Origin: JAAYCB01 sp012744395
GTDB taxonomy: Bacteria > Planctomycetota > Planctomycetia > Pirellulales > Thermoguttaceae
Length of the DNA stretch: 27,513 nucleotides
Assembly (NCBI GenBank): GCA_028703175.1
Contig: JAQVNJ010000084.1
Location: forward strand, 1 to 27,513
Direction: 5' to 3'
The notes beneath the pieces were generated by a model, which worked only from the letters and a program-made list of their open reading frames with translations, did no database searches and had not been told where the DNA came from. The translations under genes and the position numbers were made by a program. Position 1 is the first letter of the stretch; each line of letters begins with the position of its first letter. Of this stretch, positions 7,886 through 15,060 are shown one piece after another.

Positions 7886-7914
7886 AGTGTACACTTGTAC
7901 GCTATCGGTGTCAA
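7886..7914 (-). promoter_or_regulatory. Promoter of imuA-imuB-dnaE2 with LexA-like operator
   Basis: On the minus strand a perfect -35 TTGACA (7914-7909), a 17-nt spacer and a -10 TACACT (7891-7886) precede the imuA Shine-Dalgarno and GTG. The palindrome GTACA-CT-TGTAC at 7889-7900, with the form GTAC-N4-GTAC, overlaps the -10 and spacer. It fits the published cyanobacterial LexA consensus RGTACNNNDGTWCB except at the first base. It is also spaced like the Gram-positive GAAC-N4-GTTC box. This position would let a repressor block RNA polymerase until SOS induction. LexA as the binder is inference. Confidence 0.7.
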
Positions 7915-7974
7915 TTGGTTTATCGGCATCCGCCGCGCGAAAAACCAGCCGATCGGCCGTAGGCGAGACCCAAA

Positions 7975-8027
7975 TTCCCAAGCTGGAGCTTGGGAACCAG
8001 GAAGCTGGCTGGAGCTTGGCAACCAGG
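7975..8027. repeat. TTCCCAAGCT palindrome repeat and degraded second copy
   Basis: TTCCCAAGCT at 7975-7984 and AGCTTGGGAA at 7987-7996 form perfect 10-bp arms around GG. A weaker copy (AAGCTGGCTGGAGCTTGGCAACC) follows to about 8025. The same element occurs at 9184-9207 and a shorter relative at 18897-18913, so it is a dispersed intergenic repeat rather than a terminator for one gene. Confidence 0.8.
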
Positions 8028-8033
8028 AAAATC

Positions 8034-8275
8034 AAGCCGGCCCCTCCGGCGGATCGTTCGGCTTCCCACTACCCCCGCCGGCTCGCCCTCACCCCAGAAA
8101 ATCCCGCCGGCTCGCCCGGCGGATCGTTCGGCTTCCCACTACCCCCGCCGGCTCGCTCTCACCCCAGCAAATCCCGCCGGCCCCTCCGGCGGATTGTTCG
8201 GCTTCCCACTCCCCCCGCCAACCCATCCGGCGGATCGTTCGGCTTCCCACTACCTCCGCCGGCTCGCCCTCCTCC
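8034..8275. repeat. Hairpin repeat array 2, homologous to array 1
   Basis: Units headed GGATCG/GGATTG start at 8051, 8121, 8191 and 8232 (spacing 70, 70, 41) and carry TTCGGCTTCCCACTACCCCC or close variants. Perfect 7-bp CCGCCGG/CCGGCGG stems occur at 8104-8122 (loop CTCGC) and 8174-8192 (loop CCCCT). The stem is kept while the loop changes, as in array 1. The array fills most of the gap between the imuA promoter and the permease and forms the permease's 3' coding end. Confidence 0.9.
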
Positions 8276-9139
8276 AGCAGCAACGTTCTGAACGATGGCC
8301 CGCGTGTCGCGGGGCGTCTTGAGCGCACGGAACGCCTTGGAGAACGTGAGGACCGTAACCGCCGAAAGAAACAGCACGAAGGTCGCCCGCAGGATCCGCC
8401 GGGGAAGCACATGGGTCAGCCGGCCGCCGAAGTAGCTCCCCACAATGGCCGTGGGGATCAGCATCGCGGCCAACAGCAGCGACTGGCTGATTTCGAACCC
8501 ATGCCCCGCAAGCGTGAGGTTTTTGTGGACCGCGCCGATCATCGACGCAAAAGGAATCGTCGCCGCGCTGTTGGCGATCGCCTTCCGCAGAGAAACCTTC
8601 AGCAGGACCTGCTGCATCGGCACGCAAATCGCCCCGCCGCCGATGCCCAGCAACCCGGCAAGCAGCCCCATCACGAGCCCGACCAGGGCCACTTTCCAGC
8701 GTTCCGGCCGGAGCGGCTCATCGCCGACCGGACGCGGCAGCTGCCGCATGCGGTGCAGGTTGTAGCCGATCACGTAAACGAGGAATCCGCAGAAGATCAT
8801 CGCCAGGTAAGCGCCGTTTTGCCGGGCGAAGGCCGGACTGTTGCTCAAAGCCACGCCCGAGAGGATTCCGACAATCGACGCGGGGATCAGCCAGACCACG
8901 ATCGGCCGCATGATCGCGCCGGCTCGGTAATGGGCGATCACCGACGGCGCGGCCACGAACACGTTGACAATCATCGCCGCCGCCTGGAGCAGGTGCTGAT
9001 CGATCCCCTGATAGCCAGCCGCCGTGTGGCTCAGGTAAATGACCATTCCCGGAATGATGATCAACGATCCGCCGATGCCCAGGAGCCCGCCCAGAACGCC
9101 GGCAACAAGTCCAATCAGGACCGGAATAAAAAGCTGCAT
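8159..9139 (-). CDS. TauE/SafE (TSUP) family membrane permease
   Basis: About 326 residues. TSUP proteins are inner-membrane carriers for sulfite, sulfonates or other small organic anions. The two homologous halves each start with the family's glycine-rich motif: LVAGVLGGLLGIGGSLIIIPG near residue 10 and LVMGLLAGLLGIGGGAICVP near residue 155. Hydrophobic helices follow each, ending about TVLTFSKAF. I use the ATG at 9139; in-frame sequence up to 9220 is only the translated TTCCCAAGC palindrome repeat (QAGAWERG). The ribosome binding site is weak (AGG about 11 nt upstream). The last ~40 residues (from about GGGSGKPNDPP to the stop) are encoded by repeat array 2, so the C-terminus is probably non-native. 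The substrate cannot be inferred from neighbours. Confidence 0.85.
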   Translation of the reverse strand: MQLFIPVLIGLVAGVLGGLLGIGGSLIIIPGMVIYLSHTAAGYQGIDQHLLQAAAMIVNVFVAAPSVIAHYRAGAIMRPIVVWLIPASIVGILSGVALSNSPAFARQNGAYLAMIFCGFLVYVIGYNLHRMRQLPRPVGDEPLRPERWKVALVGLVMGLLAGLLGIGGGAICVPMQQVLLKVSLRKAIANSAATIPFASMIGAVHKNLTLAGHGFEISQSLLLAAMLIPTAIVGSYFGGRLTHVLPRRILRATFVLFLSAVTVLTFSKAFRALKTPRDTRAIVQNVAAGGGRAGGGSGKPNDPPDGLAGGVGSRTIRRRGRRDLLG

Positions 9140-9183
9140 GGATGGATCGACCTGTTCTAACCCTCGTTCCCACCCCGACCCTC

Positions 9184-9207
9184 GTTCCCAAGCTCCGGCT
9201 TGGGAAC
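9184..9207. repeat. GTTCCCAAGC palindrome repeat
   Basis: GTTCCCAAGC (9184-9193) and GCTTGGGAAC (9198-9207) are perfect 10-bp arms with loop TCCG. A partial copy of its left arm (CTCGTTCCCA) lies just before it. It belongs to the same dispersed family as the element at 7975 and sits in the short gap between the permease and macrodomain genes. Confidence 0.8.
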
Positions 9208-9235
9208 GGGCAAAATCCATCGCGCGTTCAATGCC

Positions 9236-9781
9236 TCACTCTTGGCGGGTCAGATCTTCCAGAGCGGCGGCAAACGCCCCGTAAGCGCCCTCAGTGAACA
9301 GCACGAAGCGAACCAAGGCCGGAGCGCCGCGCTTGGCGAGGAATTCGATCGCCGTGCCGAGGGCGATTCGCGCGGCCTGATCGATCGGATACCCGTAGGC
9401 CCCCGTGCTCAATGCGGGCAGGGCGATGCTCCGGCAATCGTTCTCCGCCGCCAGCTCGAAACATCGCCGATACGCGGCAGCCAGCTGTTCCGCCTCGCCG
9501 CGGCGGCCGCCGCTCCAGACCGGGCCGACCGCGTGAATCACGTACATGGCCGGAAGATTGCCCGCTGCGGAAATCACCGCGCTGCCGGTTGGGCAGCCGT
9601 CGGGGTAGCGCCGATCGGTCTCTTGCATAATCGCCGGGCCACCCCGCCGATGAATTGCCCCGTCGACGCCGCCACCGCCCGCAAGACGGCTGTTGGCCGC
9701 ATTGACGACCGCGTCGACCTCCTCGAGCGTGATGTCTCCGCAGCGGAGCTCCAGCGTCTGCCGGTTGATTTTGACTTTCAT
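9236..9781 (-). CDS. Macrodomain protein (O-acetyl-ADP-ribose deacetylase-like)
   Basis: A 181-residue stand-alone macrodomain, a cytoplasmic fold that binds ADP-ribose and often hydrolyses O-acetyl-ADP-ribose or ADP-ribosyl-protein bonds. Visible motifs: CGDIT near the start, VVNAANSRLAGGGGVDGAIH (the ADP-ribose loop with the catalytic Asn and the Gly-rich turn), YVIHAVGPVW, and ALPALSTGAYGYP (phosphate loop). The length is typical for MacroD-type bacterial enzymes. Start: ATG at 9781 with GGAGGAG 6-8 nt upstream; a start at 9802 is possible but would place that site inside the gene. A 7-bp inverted repeat lies upstream at 9818-9834. It appears to be a single-gene unit. Fold assignment is firm; the physiological substrate is not known. 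Confidence 0.92.
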   Translation of the reverse strand: MKVKINRQTLELRCGDITLEEVDAVVNAANSRLAGGGGVDGAIHRRGGPAIMQETDRRYPDGCPTGSAVISAAGNLPAMYVIHAVGPVWSGGRRGEAEQLAAAYRRCFELAAENDCRSIALPALSTGAYGYPIDQAARIALGTAIEFLAKRGAPALVRFVLFTEGAYGAFAAALEDLTRQE

Positions 9782-10129
9782 CCGTCGACTCCTCCGCAAC
9801 ATGGCGGCGCAAGTTCTTATCTTGGAGCAAGATACCTCCCAGCGTTGGCCTCAGGCCGAGCGTCGCCGGGAGTGCCTCGCGGAAGTCTCAATGTACCGCG
9901 GCGGCAGCGCTTTGAGCAACGGCCGCCAGACGGCACACCTGGCGGCCCGGCGGTGGCCGGCCCACCGGGCCGGCCCCGGGTTTGCCGGAATCGGCACGGG
10001 CTTGGCGGAATCGACCGCCAACGGTAGCGATTTTTCCACATTCCGGGTTGCGGGTATGCTAAACTTGTAGGTTCCGTCAGGCATGATCCCCGTGCGGGCA
10101 AGAGTTGGAATCACCAGGAGGCAGGACCG
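9782..10129. other. Intergenic region with two strong hairpins and a weak promoter
   Basis: No gene is supported here, between the divergent macrodomain and beta-helix genes. It holds TATCTTG-GAG-CAAGATA (9818-9834), and the perfect 9-bp stem GGCCGGCCC/GGGCCGGCC with loop ACC (9955-9975). It also has a plausible plus-strand promoter, TTTCCA (10033-10038), 16 nt, TATGCT (10055-10060), about 70 nt before the beta-helix gene. The first palindrome is placed to act as an operator or leader hairpin for the macrodomain gene; the second has no U-tract and is not a classic terminator. Confidence 0.5.
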
Positions 10130-11098
10130 ATGCACACCATGCGTGGTTTGATTGCCATCGTGGGCCTCATGGCCGGTGCGGATGGTCCGGCGTGGGCGAG
10201 GGACATCCACGTCAACAACCTCGCCGGCAACGACCGCTACCTTGGGCGCCAGGTTGCGCCCACGTCCGACGGCGCCGGACCGCTGAAGACGCTCCGCCGC
10301 GCGCTGGCAATCGCCGACTCGGGCGACCGGATCCTCGTCGCCAATACCGGGCAGCCGTATCGCGAGAGCTTGAGCCTTGTCGGCCGGCGGCACAGCGGCT
10401 CGCGGCAGCGCCCGTTCACGATCGACGGCAACGGGGCCCTGCTGGAAGGCGCCGAACCGGTGCCGGAGACGGTCTGGCAGCACTGCCACGAGACGGTCTA
10501 CCGTTTCCAGCCCCGCGATCTGGTCTACGAGCAGATGTTCCTGCACGGCAAGCCGGTTCCGCGCGCCGCCTGCCGGCATCCAGACGCCTTTCCCCTCGAA
10601 CTCGGGCCGATCGAGTGGTGCCTGCACGACGGTTCGATCTATTTCCGCACCGAGCCCTACAAGCAGCCGCCCGACTACCCGCTGGCGATGGCCGCTCGCC
10701 GGGTGGGAATCACACTGTTTTCCGTCGAGCACGTCGAAATCCGGAATTTCACGATCCAGGGGTTCCAGCTCGATGGCCTCAGCGCCCACAACACCGCGCG
10801 GGAGATCGTCCTGCGGCAAATCACCTGCCGCGGCAACGCGCGGGCCGGCGTGAGCGTTGGCGGCGCGTCGCTGGTCAACATCGAGAACTGCCTGCTCGGC
10901 GACAACGGCGAAGCGCAATTGCTGACGCACCCCTATTCGCGGACCTACGTGCTCAATTCGCAACTCCTGTCGAACACGGCCCCCGCCTGGGTCGACCGCG
11001 GCGGCACCGTCTTCGCCGACGGCAAGAAGGTCGAGGATGGCCTCGACGAATGGAAACCGGCCGGAGACTCGGCCCCGGACACCGAAGACGAGAGGTAA
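10130..11098 (+). CDS. Secreted right-handed parallel beta-helix protein
   Basis: A 322-residue protein with an N-terminal signal peptide (hydrophobic GLIAIVGLMAG, likely cut after AWA) and the polysaccharide-lyase-like start typical of planctomycete beta-helix proteins (IHVNNLAGNDRYLG, GPLKTLRRALAIADSGDRILVA). Beta-helix rungs follow (ITLFSVEHVEIRNFTIQGF, REIVLRQITCRGNARAGVSV, ASLVNIENCLLGDNGEAQLL). AGGAGG lies about 10 nt before the ATG. The next gene, a secreted DUF1080 protein, starts 5 nt after its stop, so the two are almost surely co-transcribed. A periplasmic or outer-surface role in carbohydrate binding or breakdown is inferred from the fold and neighbour; no catalytic residues can be assigned with confidence. 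Confidence 0.85.
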   Translation: MHTMRGLIAIVGLMAGADGPAWARDIHVNNLAGNDRYLGRQVAPTSDGAGPLKTLRRALAIADSGDRILVANTGQPYRESLSLVGRRHSGSRQRPFTIDGNGALLEGAEPVPETVWQHCHETVYRFQPRDLVYEQMFLHGKPVPRAACRHPDAFPLELGPIEWCLHDGSIYFRTEPYKQPPDYPLAMAARRVGITLFSVEHVEIRNFTIQGFQLDGLSAHNTAREIVLRQITCRGNARAGVSVGGASLVNIENCLLGDNGEAQLLTHPYSRTYVLNSQLLSNTAPAWVDRGGTVFADGKKVEDGLDEWKPAGDSAPDTEDER

Positions 11099-11102
11099 TG
11101 CC

Positions 11103-11885
11103 ATGCAGAAGACATGCAACGGCCTGTTTGCAGTGCTGCTCGGTCTGGCGGCCACGGCGGCGCTTGGCGGCGAACCGCCCCGCGGCGAGTGGATCCCGTT
11201 GTTCAACGGCAAGAACCTCGACGGCTGGAAGGTCAAGATCAAGGGTTATGAGCTGGGCGAGAATTGGGGCGACACCTTCCGCGTCGAGGATGGCGTGCTC
11301 AAGGTGGCCTATGACCGCTACGAGAAGTTCAACGACCGATTCGGCCATCTGTTCTACGAGAAGCCCTTTTCCAATTACATCCTGCGGGTCGAATATCGCT
11401 TCGTCGGCCAGCAGGCCCCGGGCGGTCCCGGCTGGGCGTTTCGAAACAACGGCATCATGCTCCACGGCCAACCGCCCGAAACGATGGGCAAGGATCAGAG
11501 CTTCCCCGTATCGATCGAAGTTCAATTGCTCGGCGGCAGTGGCCAGGGGCGCCGGCCGACGGCCAACGTCTGCTCGCCCGGCACCCATTTCGTGCAGAAC
11601 GGCAAACTGATTACTGCGCACTGCAACAACTCGTCGTCGAAAACCTATCACGGCGACCAGTGGGTAACGGTCGAAGTCGAGGTCCACGGCAACCAGCTGA
11701 TCCGCCATCGCGTCAACGGCGAGCTCGTGTTTGAATACGAACAGCCGCAGCTCGACGAGAACGACCCGGACGCCAGGAAGCTGATCAAAGACGGCCAGAA
11801 GATGCTCTCCGGCGGCTCGATCTCGCTCCAGGCGGAGAGCCACCCCTGCGAGTTTCGCAAGGTCGAACTCAAGCTCCTTCCGTAG
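11103..11885 (+). CDS. Secreted DUF1080 (3-keto-disaccharide hydrolase-type) protein
   Basis: A 260-residue protein with a signal peptide (FAVLLGLAATAALGG) and one DUF1080 domain, a concanavalin-like jelly roll. It shows the usual opening EWIPLFNGKNLDGWK, then FRVEDGVLKVAYDRY, YILRVEYRF, the surface segment NNGIMLHGQPPETM, FPVSIEVQLLGG, a carrier strand VTVEVEVHGNQLIRHRVNGELVFEYEQPQ, and the terminal strand GSISLQAESHPCEFRKVELKLLP. Members with known activity cleave 3-keto sugars such as 3-ketotrehalose or 3-ketosucrose; whether this one does is inference. The ATG at 11103 has GAGAGG about 8 nt upstream, overlapping the end of the preceding gene, so translation is probably coupled. The second gene of a two-gene unit. 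Confidence 0.9.
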   Translation: MQKTCNGLFAVLLGLAATAALGGEPPRGEWIPLFNGKNLDGWKVKIKGYELGENWGDTFRVEDGVLKVAYDRYEKFNDRFGHLFYEKPFSNYILRVEYRFVGQQAPGGPGWAFRNNGIMLHGQPPETMGKDQSFPVSIEVQLLGGSGQGRRPTANVCSPGTHFVQNGKLITAHCNNSSSKTYHGDQWVTVEVEVHGNQLIRHRVNGELVFEYEQPQLDENDPDARKLIKDGQKMLSGGSISLQAESHPCEFRKVELKLLP

Positions 11886-12163
11886 GCGGCCCAACGCGGG
11901 CCAGCCCACGCAACGTTGATTTGCGCAGACGCGCGCGAGCAGGGGCGGAACTGGCATCACGATCTTTCGCGCGGTTCCGGCGACGGCTTCAGCGGAGCAC
12001 CACGGGCGTGGCGAGGTGAAAACCTTAGCCGCCACCGGCCCGCGCTGTTTTCAGTGCCACCCGAAGACAACGATGGAACAAAAACGGCCAAACCAGAATA
12101 GACCAGTTTTCACCTCCCCACCCTGGGCGTTGCCCGAGACGTGCAGCGCAAGCCGCGCTTGCC

Positions 12164-12766
12164 TCACGGGGCCAGCCGCCGCAGCGCAACGCCGTACAGG
12201 TGCACCCCCGCGGCCACGACGCAGACCAGCCCCGCGTAGCGGTGCACGTCGAGCATCAGCTGCTGGCCGGGCGTGCCGAGCCAGCGGAGCATGCTCACGA
12301 TCATTGTGCCCGCGACGACCAGCCCGCTGGCCAGGACCGTCCAATAAGCGAGCTTGGCGATTGCCAGGAACTGGACCGGTTCGGCCGGGCCGCTGTCTGC
12401 CGGGCCGATCTGGAAGCGGTTGGAATCGGCCCACATCAGGGCCAGCACGGGCAGGGCGGCCACCATCGCGCCGGCCCCGCACATGTGGGCAAACAGCCAC
12501 CATCCGCCGATCGCGCCGAGGCGGAGCACGGCGGCAAACGCCGTGACGCCCAGGCAGGCGATGATCCCCAGCACGCCGAGATAGACCAGCGCTTCCCACC
12601 ATCGCCAGGGCTTGCGCTGCGGCGCCTTGCCGCAGAACCGCGTGATCACCAGGTGCAGAAGGACAATCGCAGCGCCGGCCAGCAGGCCCACGGGCAGCGC
12701 GATGCGAAATATCTCGCTGGAGTGCGAGCTGGCGGCAATCGGCAGACGGCAGATATCGGGGAACAT
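12164..12766 (-). CDS. Membrane cytochrome b-type protein, partner of the heptaheme cytochrome
   Basis: 200 residues with about five membrane segments (near 22-42, 57-80, 87-112, 138-160, 176-196). Histidines sit inside them: H38 (LLHLV), H94 (FAHMCG), and H175/H189 in the last helix (VHRYAGL ... GVHLYG, 14 apart). This pattern fits a diheme b cytochrome of the b561/DUF4405 type that oxidises membrane quinol. The gene lies 62 nt downstream of the heptaheme cytochrome c on the same strand, pointing to one operon and a complex that passes electrons across the membrane to periplasmic hemes. GGAG is about 9 nt before the ATG. The heme ligands are proposed from spacing only; the exact family could not be fixed. 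Confidence 0.7.
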   Translation of the reverse strand: MFPDICRLPIAASSHSSEIFRIALPVGLLAGAAIVLLHLVITRFCGKAPQRKPWRWWEALVYLGVLGIIACLGVTAFAAVLRLGAIGGWWLFAHMCGAGAMVAALPVLALMWADSNRFQIGPADSGPAEPVQFLAIAKLAYWTVLASGLVVAGTMIVSMLRWLGTPGQQLMLDVHRYAGLVCVVAAGVHLYGVALRRLAP

Positions 12767-12828
12767 GGAGGCGGCTCCAGGAGGGGTTGGATTCCGAGGG
12801 CAAGACTTCTCTGGCTTGCGTGTGGGGA

Positions 12829-14883
12829 CTACAAGCGCCGCACGAACCGCGCGATCGCCACGACCGCCAGGGCGCTGTAGGCCAGCAGCACCAGGGCCAG
12901 CACGCCCAACGAGGCGAAGCCGAAGAACTTGAAGGCCGTCCGGCCCGGGAACGAGAGGTTCCAGGCCTTGTGCATCAGCGGATCGTGCCCGGCGAGCTGG
13001 CGCATCGTGGACTGCGGGGGCTGGTTGTCGGGAGCCGGCCCGAGCGCGGTAACGACGCCCGCGAAGTACTTGGAGTCATCGGCGTGGCATTCGAAGCAAC
13101 TCGCCGCGCCGATCGCATCGCGGGCCGGCCGCACGTCGTGGGCGAATTGCCAGGCGTAGGGTTCGGCCGCGGCGTGCTCGAACGCCTCGACGGCGCCCTC
13201 GGCGGCGCGGTACGCGCGGCCGCCCGCGACATAGACCGGCTCGGAGCCGTCGGCCGGAAGGGTTTTCTTCAGCTCTCCGAGAGCCTCGGCGAGCTTCTTG
13301 CGAAAGGCGTCGGCGGCCATCACGGCGGTCAATTCTTCCAGCTTGGCCTTCTCTTCGCCGGTCAGCTCCTTCTCGGCCACCGCGGCCCGCTCTTCGCCGA
13401 GCGCCTTCGCTTTGTCCGCGGCGGTGAGCTTCACTTCGGAGACCGCAGCGGTGAAATTCGAGCCGCGGCGGACCCGCAGCGTCCGCCGCAAGGCGTCGTA
13501 GACCTTGTCGGGATTCAGCGGCGCGATTTCGCCATCCTTCAGCGCGCCCCAGAAGGCCGGCCAGACCATCCGGTGCGGAGCGAGCGCGCCGCCGGCCTGG
13601 AGATAGACGGGGGCAACCATCGCCGGCGGCAGTTTCTCGCCGTAATGGTGGGCGGGCAGCCCCAAGCCGTGTGCCATCGACGTGAGGATCTGCACCGGCT
13701 TGTCGCCGGGGCGGGGGCCGCTGTGGCAGGCGGTGCAGGCGAGTTTGTCGAAGTGCACCAGCGGCAGCCCCTTGTGCACCGCCCGCGGCGCGCCGAGCCG
13801 CCCGCCGCCGCTCTCGTCCATGTGGCAGCCGCGGCAGGAGAGCGTCTGGACCGGCTGGCCGCTGGGGCTCGTTTCGCCCTCAAACCCGCGGACCGTCTGG
13901 TGCTCGATCCCGTTGCGGTGGCAATCGCTACAGGTCATCCCGGCGCGGAGGTGGACGTCTTCGTCATGGGTCCATTCGGGCGCGACTTCCGCGCCCGTAA
14001 ACCGCGTGGTGTGGCAATAGTAGCACGCGCGGTCGTCGGGCGTGCGAACGACATCGAAAAAGACTTTCTTGTCGGCGCCGACGCGGTGCGGAAGATAAGT
14101 GGTTTTCGGCAGCTTGTCCTTGGCGTCCGCCGCAGCGGCGTCAAGATCGTCCGGCAAGGCCGAAACCTTCCCCTCCACCCGGCCCAACCCGAGGGCCGCC
14201 GTCGGCGCCCAGGCGAAGTTCTGGCTGGCGATCTGGTCCGACCAGACTTCCGGGCTATAGGACCGGTCCTTCGCGTGGCAGATCATGCAATCAATCGCCA
14301 GTTGGCCCGACAGATGCCAGCGCCCGGCAGGCGCGTTGGCTTGGGCCTTGTCGCCGGCCTTCGCGGGCTTCGCGGGCTTCGCGGGCTTCTGGGCGTCTTC
14401 TGCGTCGGCCGCCGCCGGCGGATCGCCCGCCGCGCTGGGCCCTTCGCCGGGTCCGCCGCCGGCGAGGTGCCGGCCGAATTTGAGGACGAAGTCCCACTCG
14501 GAGATGCCGAGCCCGGCCGGATCGTAGGTTCCCGGCCAGCCCCGCGCCGAGAGCGGAATCTGCGTGCCGGTGCGGTCGTCCGTCCAGATCCAGGGCTCGC
14601 CCCGGCGGCTCGAGTCGCCGGAGGTCGACCCCGTGCTGAAGTGGTACCCGTGCCGGATCGCTTCGTAGTCATGGCAGCGCCCGCAGGTGTGGACCGGCGA
14701 GTAGGGGGCGGCATCGGGACGGGCCGGGTCGATCTGGTCGCCCTTGGCGTCGTAGAGTTCGATCCAGTGGACATAGTCGCTGCGGCTGAGTGTCTGGGAA
14801 AAGCGCGTTTCCGCGGTGGCCGCCCAGGCGGCCGCTCCAACCCACGGAAGCAACGCGGCCACGGCCAGAAGACGCCAGTTCAT
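12829..14883 (-). CDS. Heptaheme cytochrome c with C-terminal membrane anchor
   Basis: 684 residues. A signal peptide (LLAVAALLPWVGAAAWA) directs it outside the cytoplasm. Seven CxxCH heme c motifs are visible at about 67 (CGRCH), 199 (CMICH), 287 (CYYCH), 318 (CSDCH), 350 (CRGCH), 383 (CTACH) and 596 (CFECH), plus spare histidines that could be distal ligands (HGYHFSTG, HDEDVHLR, AHHYGEK). A PAK-repeat linker lies near 165-180, a highly charged Lys/Glu helix at about 485-545, and one membrane helix at the end (657-680) followed by Arg. It would carry electrons in the periplasm from the downstream cytochrome b partner, or deliver them inward. ATG 14883 has GGAG nine nt upstream. I cannot name its redox partner or substrate; the heme count and topology are directly read. 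Confidence 0.88.
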   Translation of the reverse strand: MNWRLLAVAALLPWVGAAAWAATAETRFSQTLSRSDYVHWIELYDAKGDQIDPARPDAAPYSPVHTCGRCHDYEAIRHGYHFSTGSTSGDSSRRGEPWIWTDDRTGTQIPLSARGWPGTYDPAGLGISEWDFVLKFGRHLAGGGPGEGPSAAGDPPAAADAEDAQKPAKPAKPAKAGDKAQANAPAGRWHLSGQLAIDCMICHAKDRSYSPEVWSDQIASQNFAWAPTAALGLGRVEGKVSALPDDLDAAAADAKDKLPKTTYLPHRVGADKKVFFDVVRTPDDRACYYCHTTRFTGAEVAPEWTHDEDVHLRAGMTCSDCHRNGIEHQTVRGFEGETSPSGQPVQTLSCRGCHMDESGGGRLGAPRAVHKGLPLVHFDKLACTACHSGPRPGDKPVQILTSMAHGLGLPAHHYGEKLPPAMVAPVYLQAGGALAPHRMVWPAFWGALKDGEIAPLNPDKVYDALRRTLRVRRGSNFTAAVSEVKLTAADKAKALGEERAAVAEKELTGEEKAKLEELTAVMAADAFRKKLAEALGELKKTLPADGSEPVYVAGGRAYRAAEGAVEAFEHAAAEPYAWQFAHDVRPARDAIGAASCFECHADDSKYFAGVVTALGPAPDNQPPQSTMRQLAGHDPLMHKAWNLSFPGRTAFKFFGFASLGVLALVLLAYSALAVVAIARFVRRL

Positions 14884-15060
14884 GAGTGTCGCTCCAAGTC
14901 TCGTGATCCTCAAGGCACGGCATGTCGCTCGGCGGCATGCGCAAGACGACGATCGGTCAGCCGGCGAGGGCGCGACCCGATTGGTCAATCGCTCCAATTT
15001 AGCGGACGATGCCGGGGTTCGGCAACCTGTCCGGGGGCCGGCGACCTGTCGCCGACCGCG

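Noticed and set aside
7106..9160. A 684-codon plus-strand open frame
   Set aside because: It runs across imuA, a promoter, two repeat families and the permease, all on the other strand; the repeats, not a gene, keep it open.
12046..12060. A CFQCH heme-binding motif on the plus strand
   Set aside because: It is isolated in a 278-nt gap, with no signal peptide, start site or further motif; probably chance.
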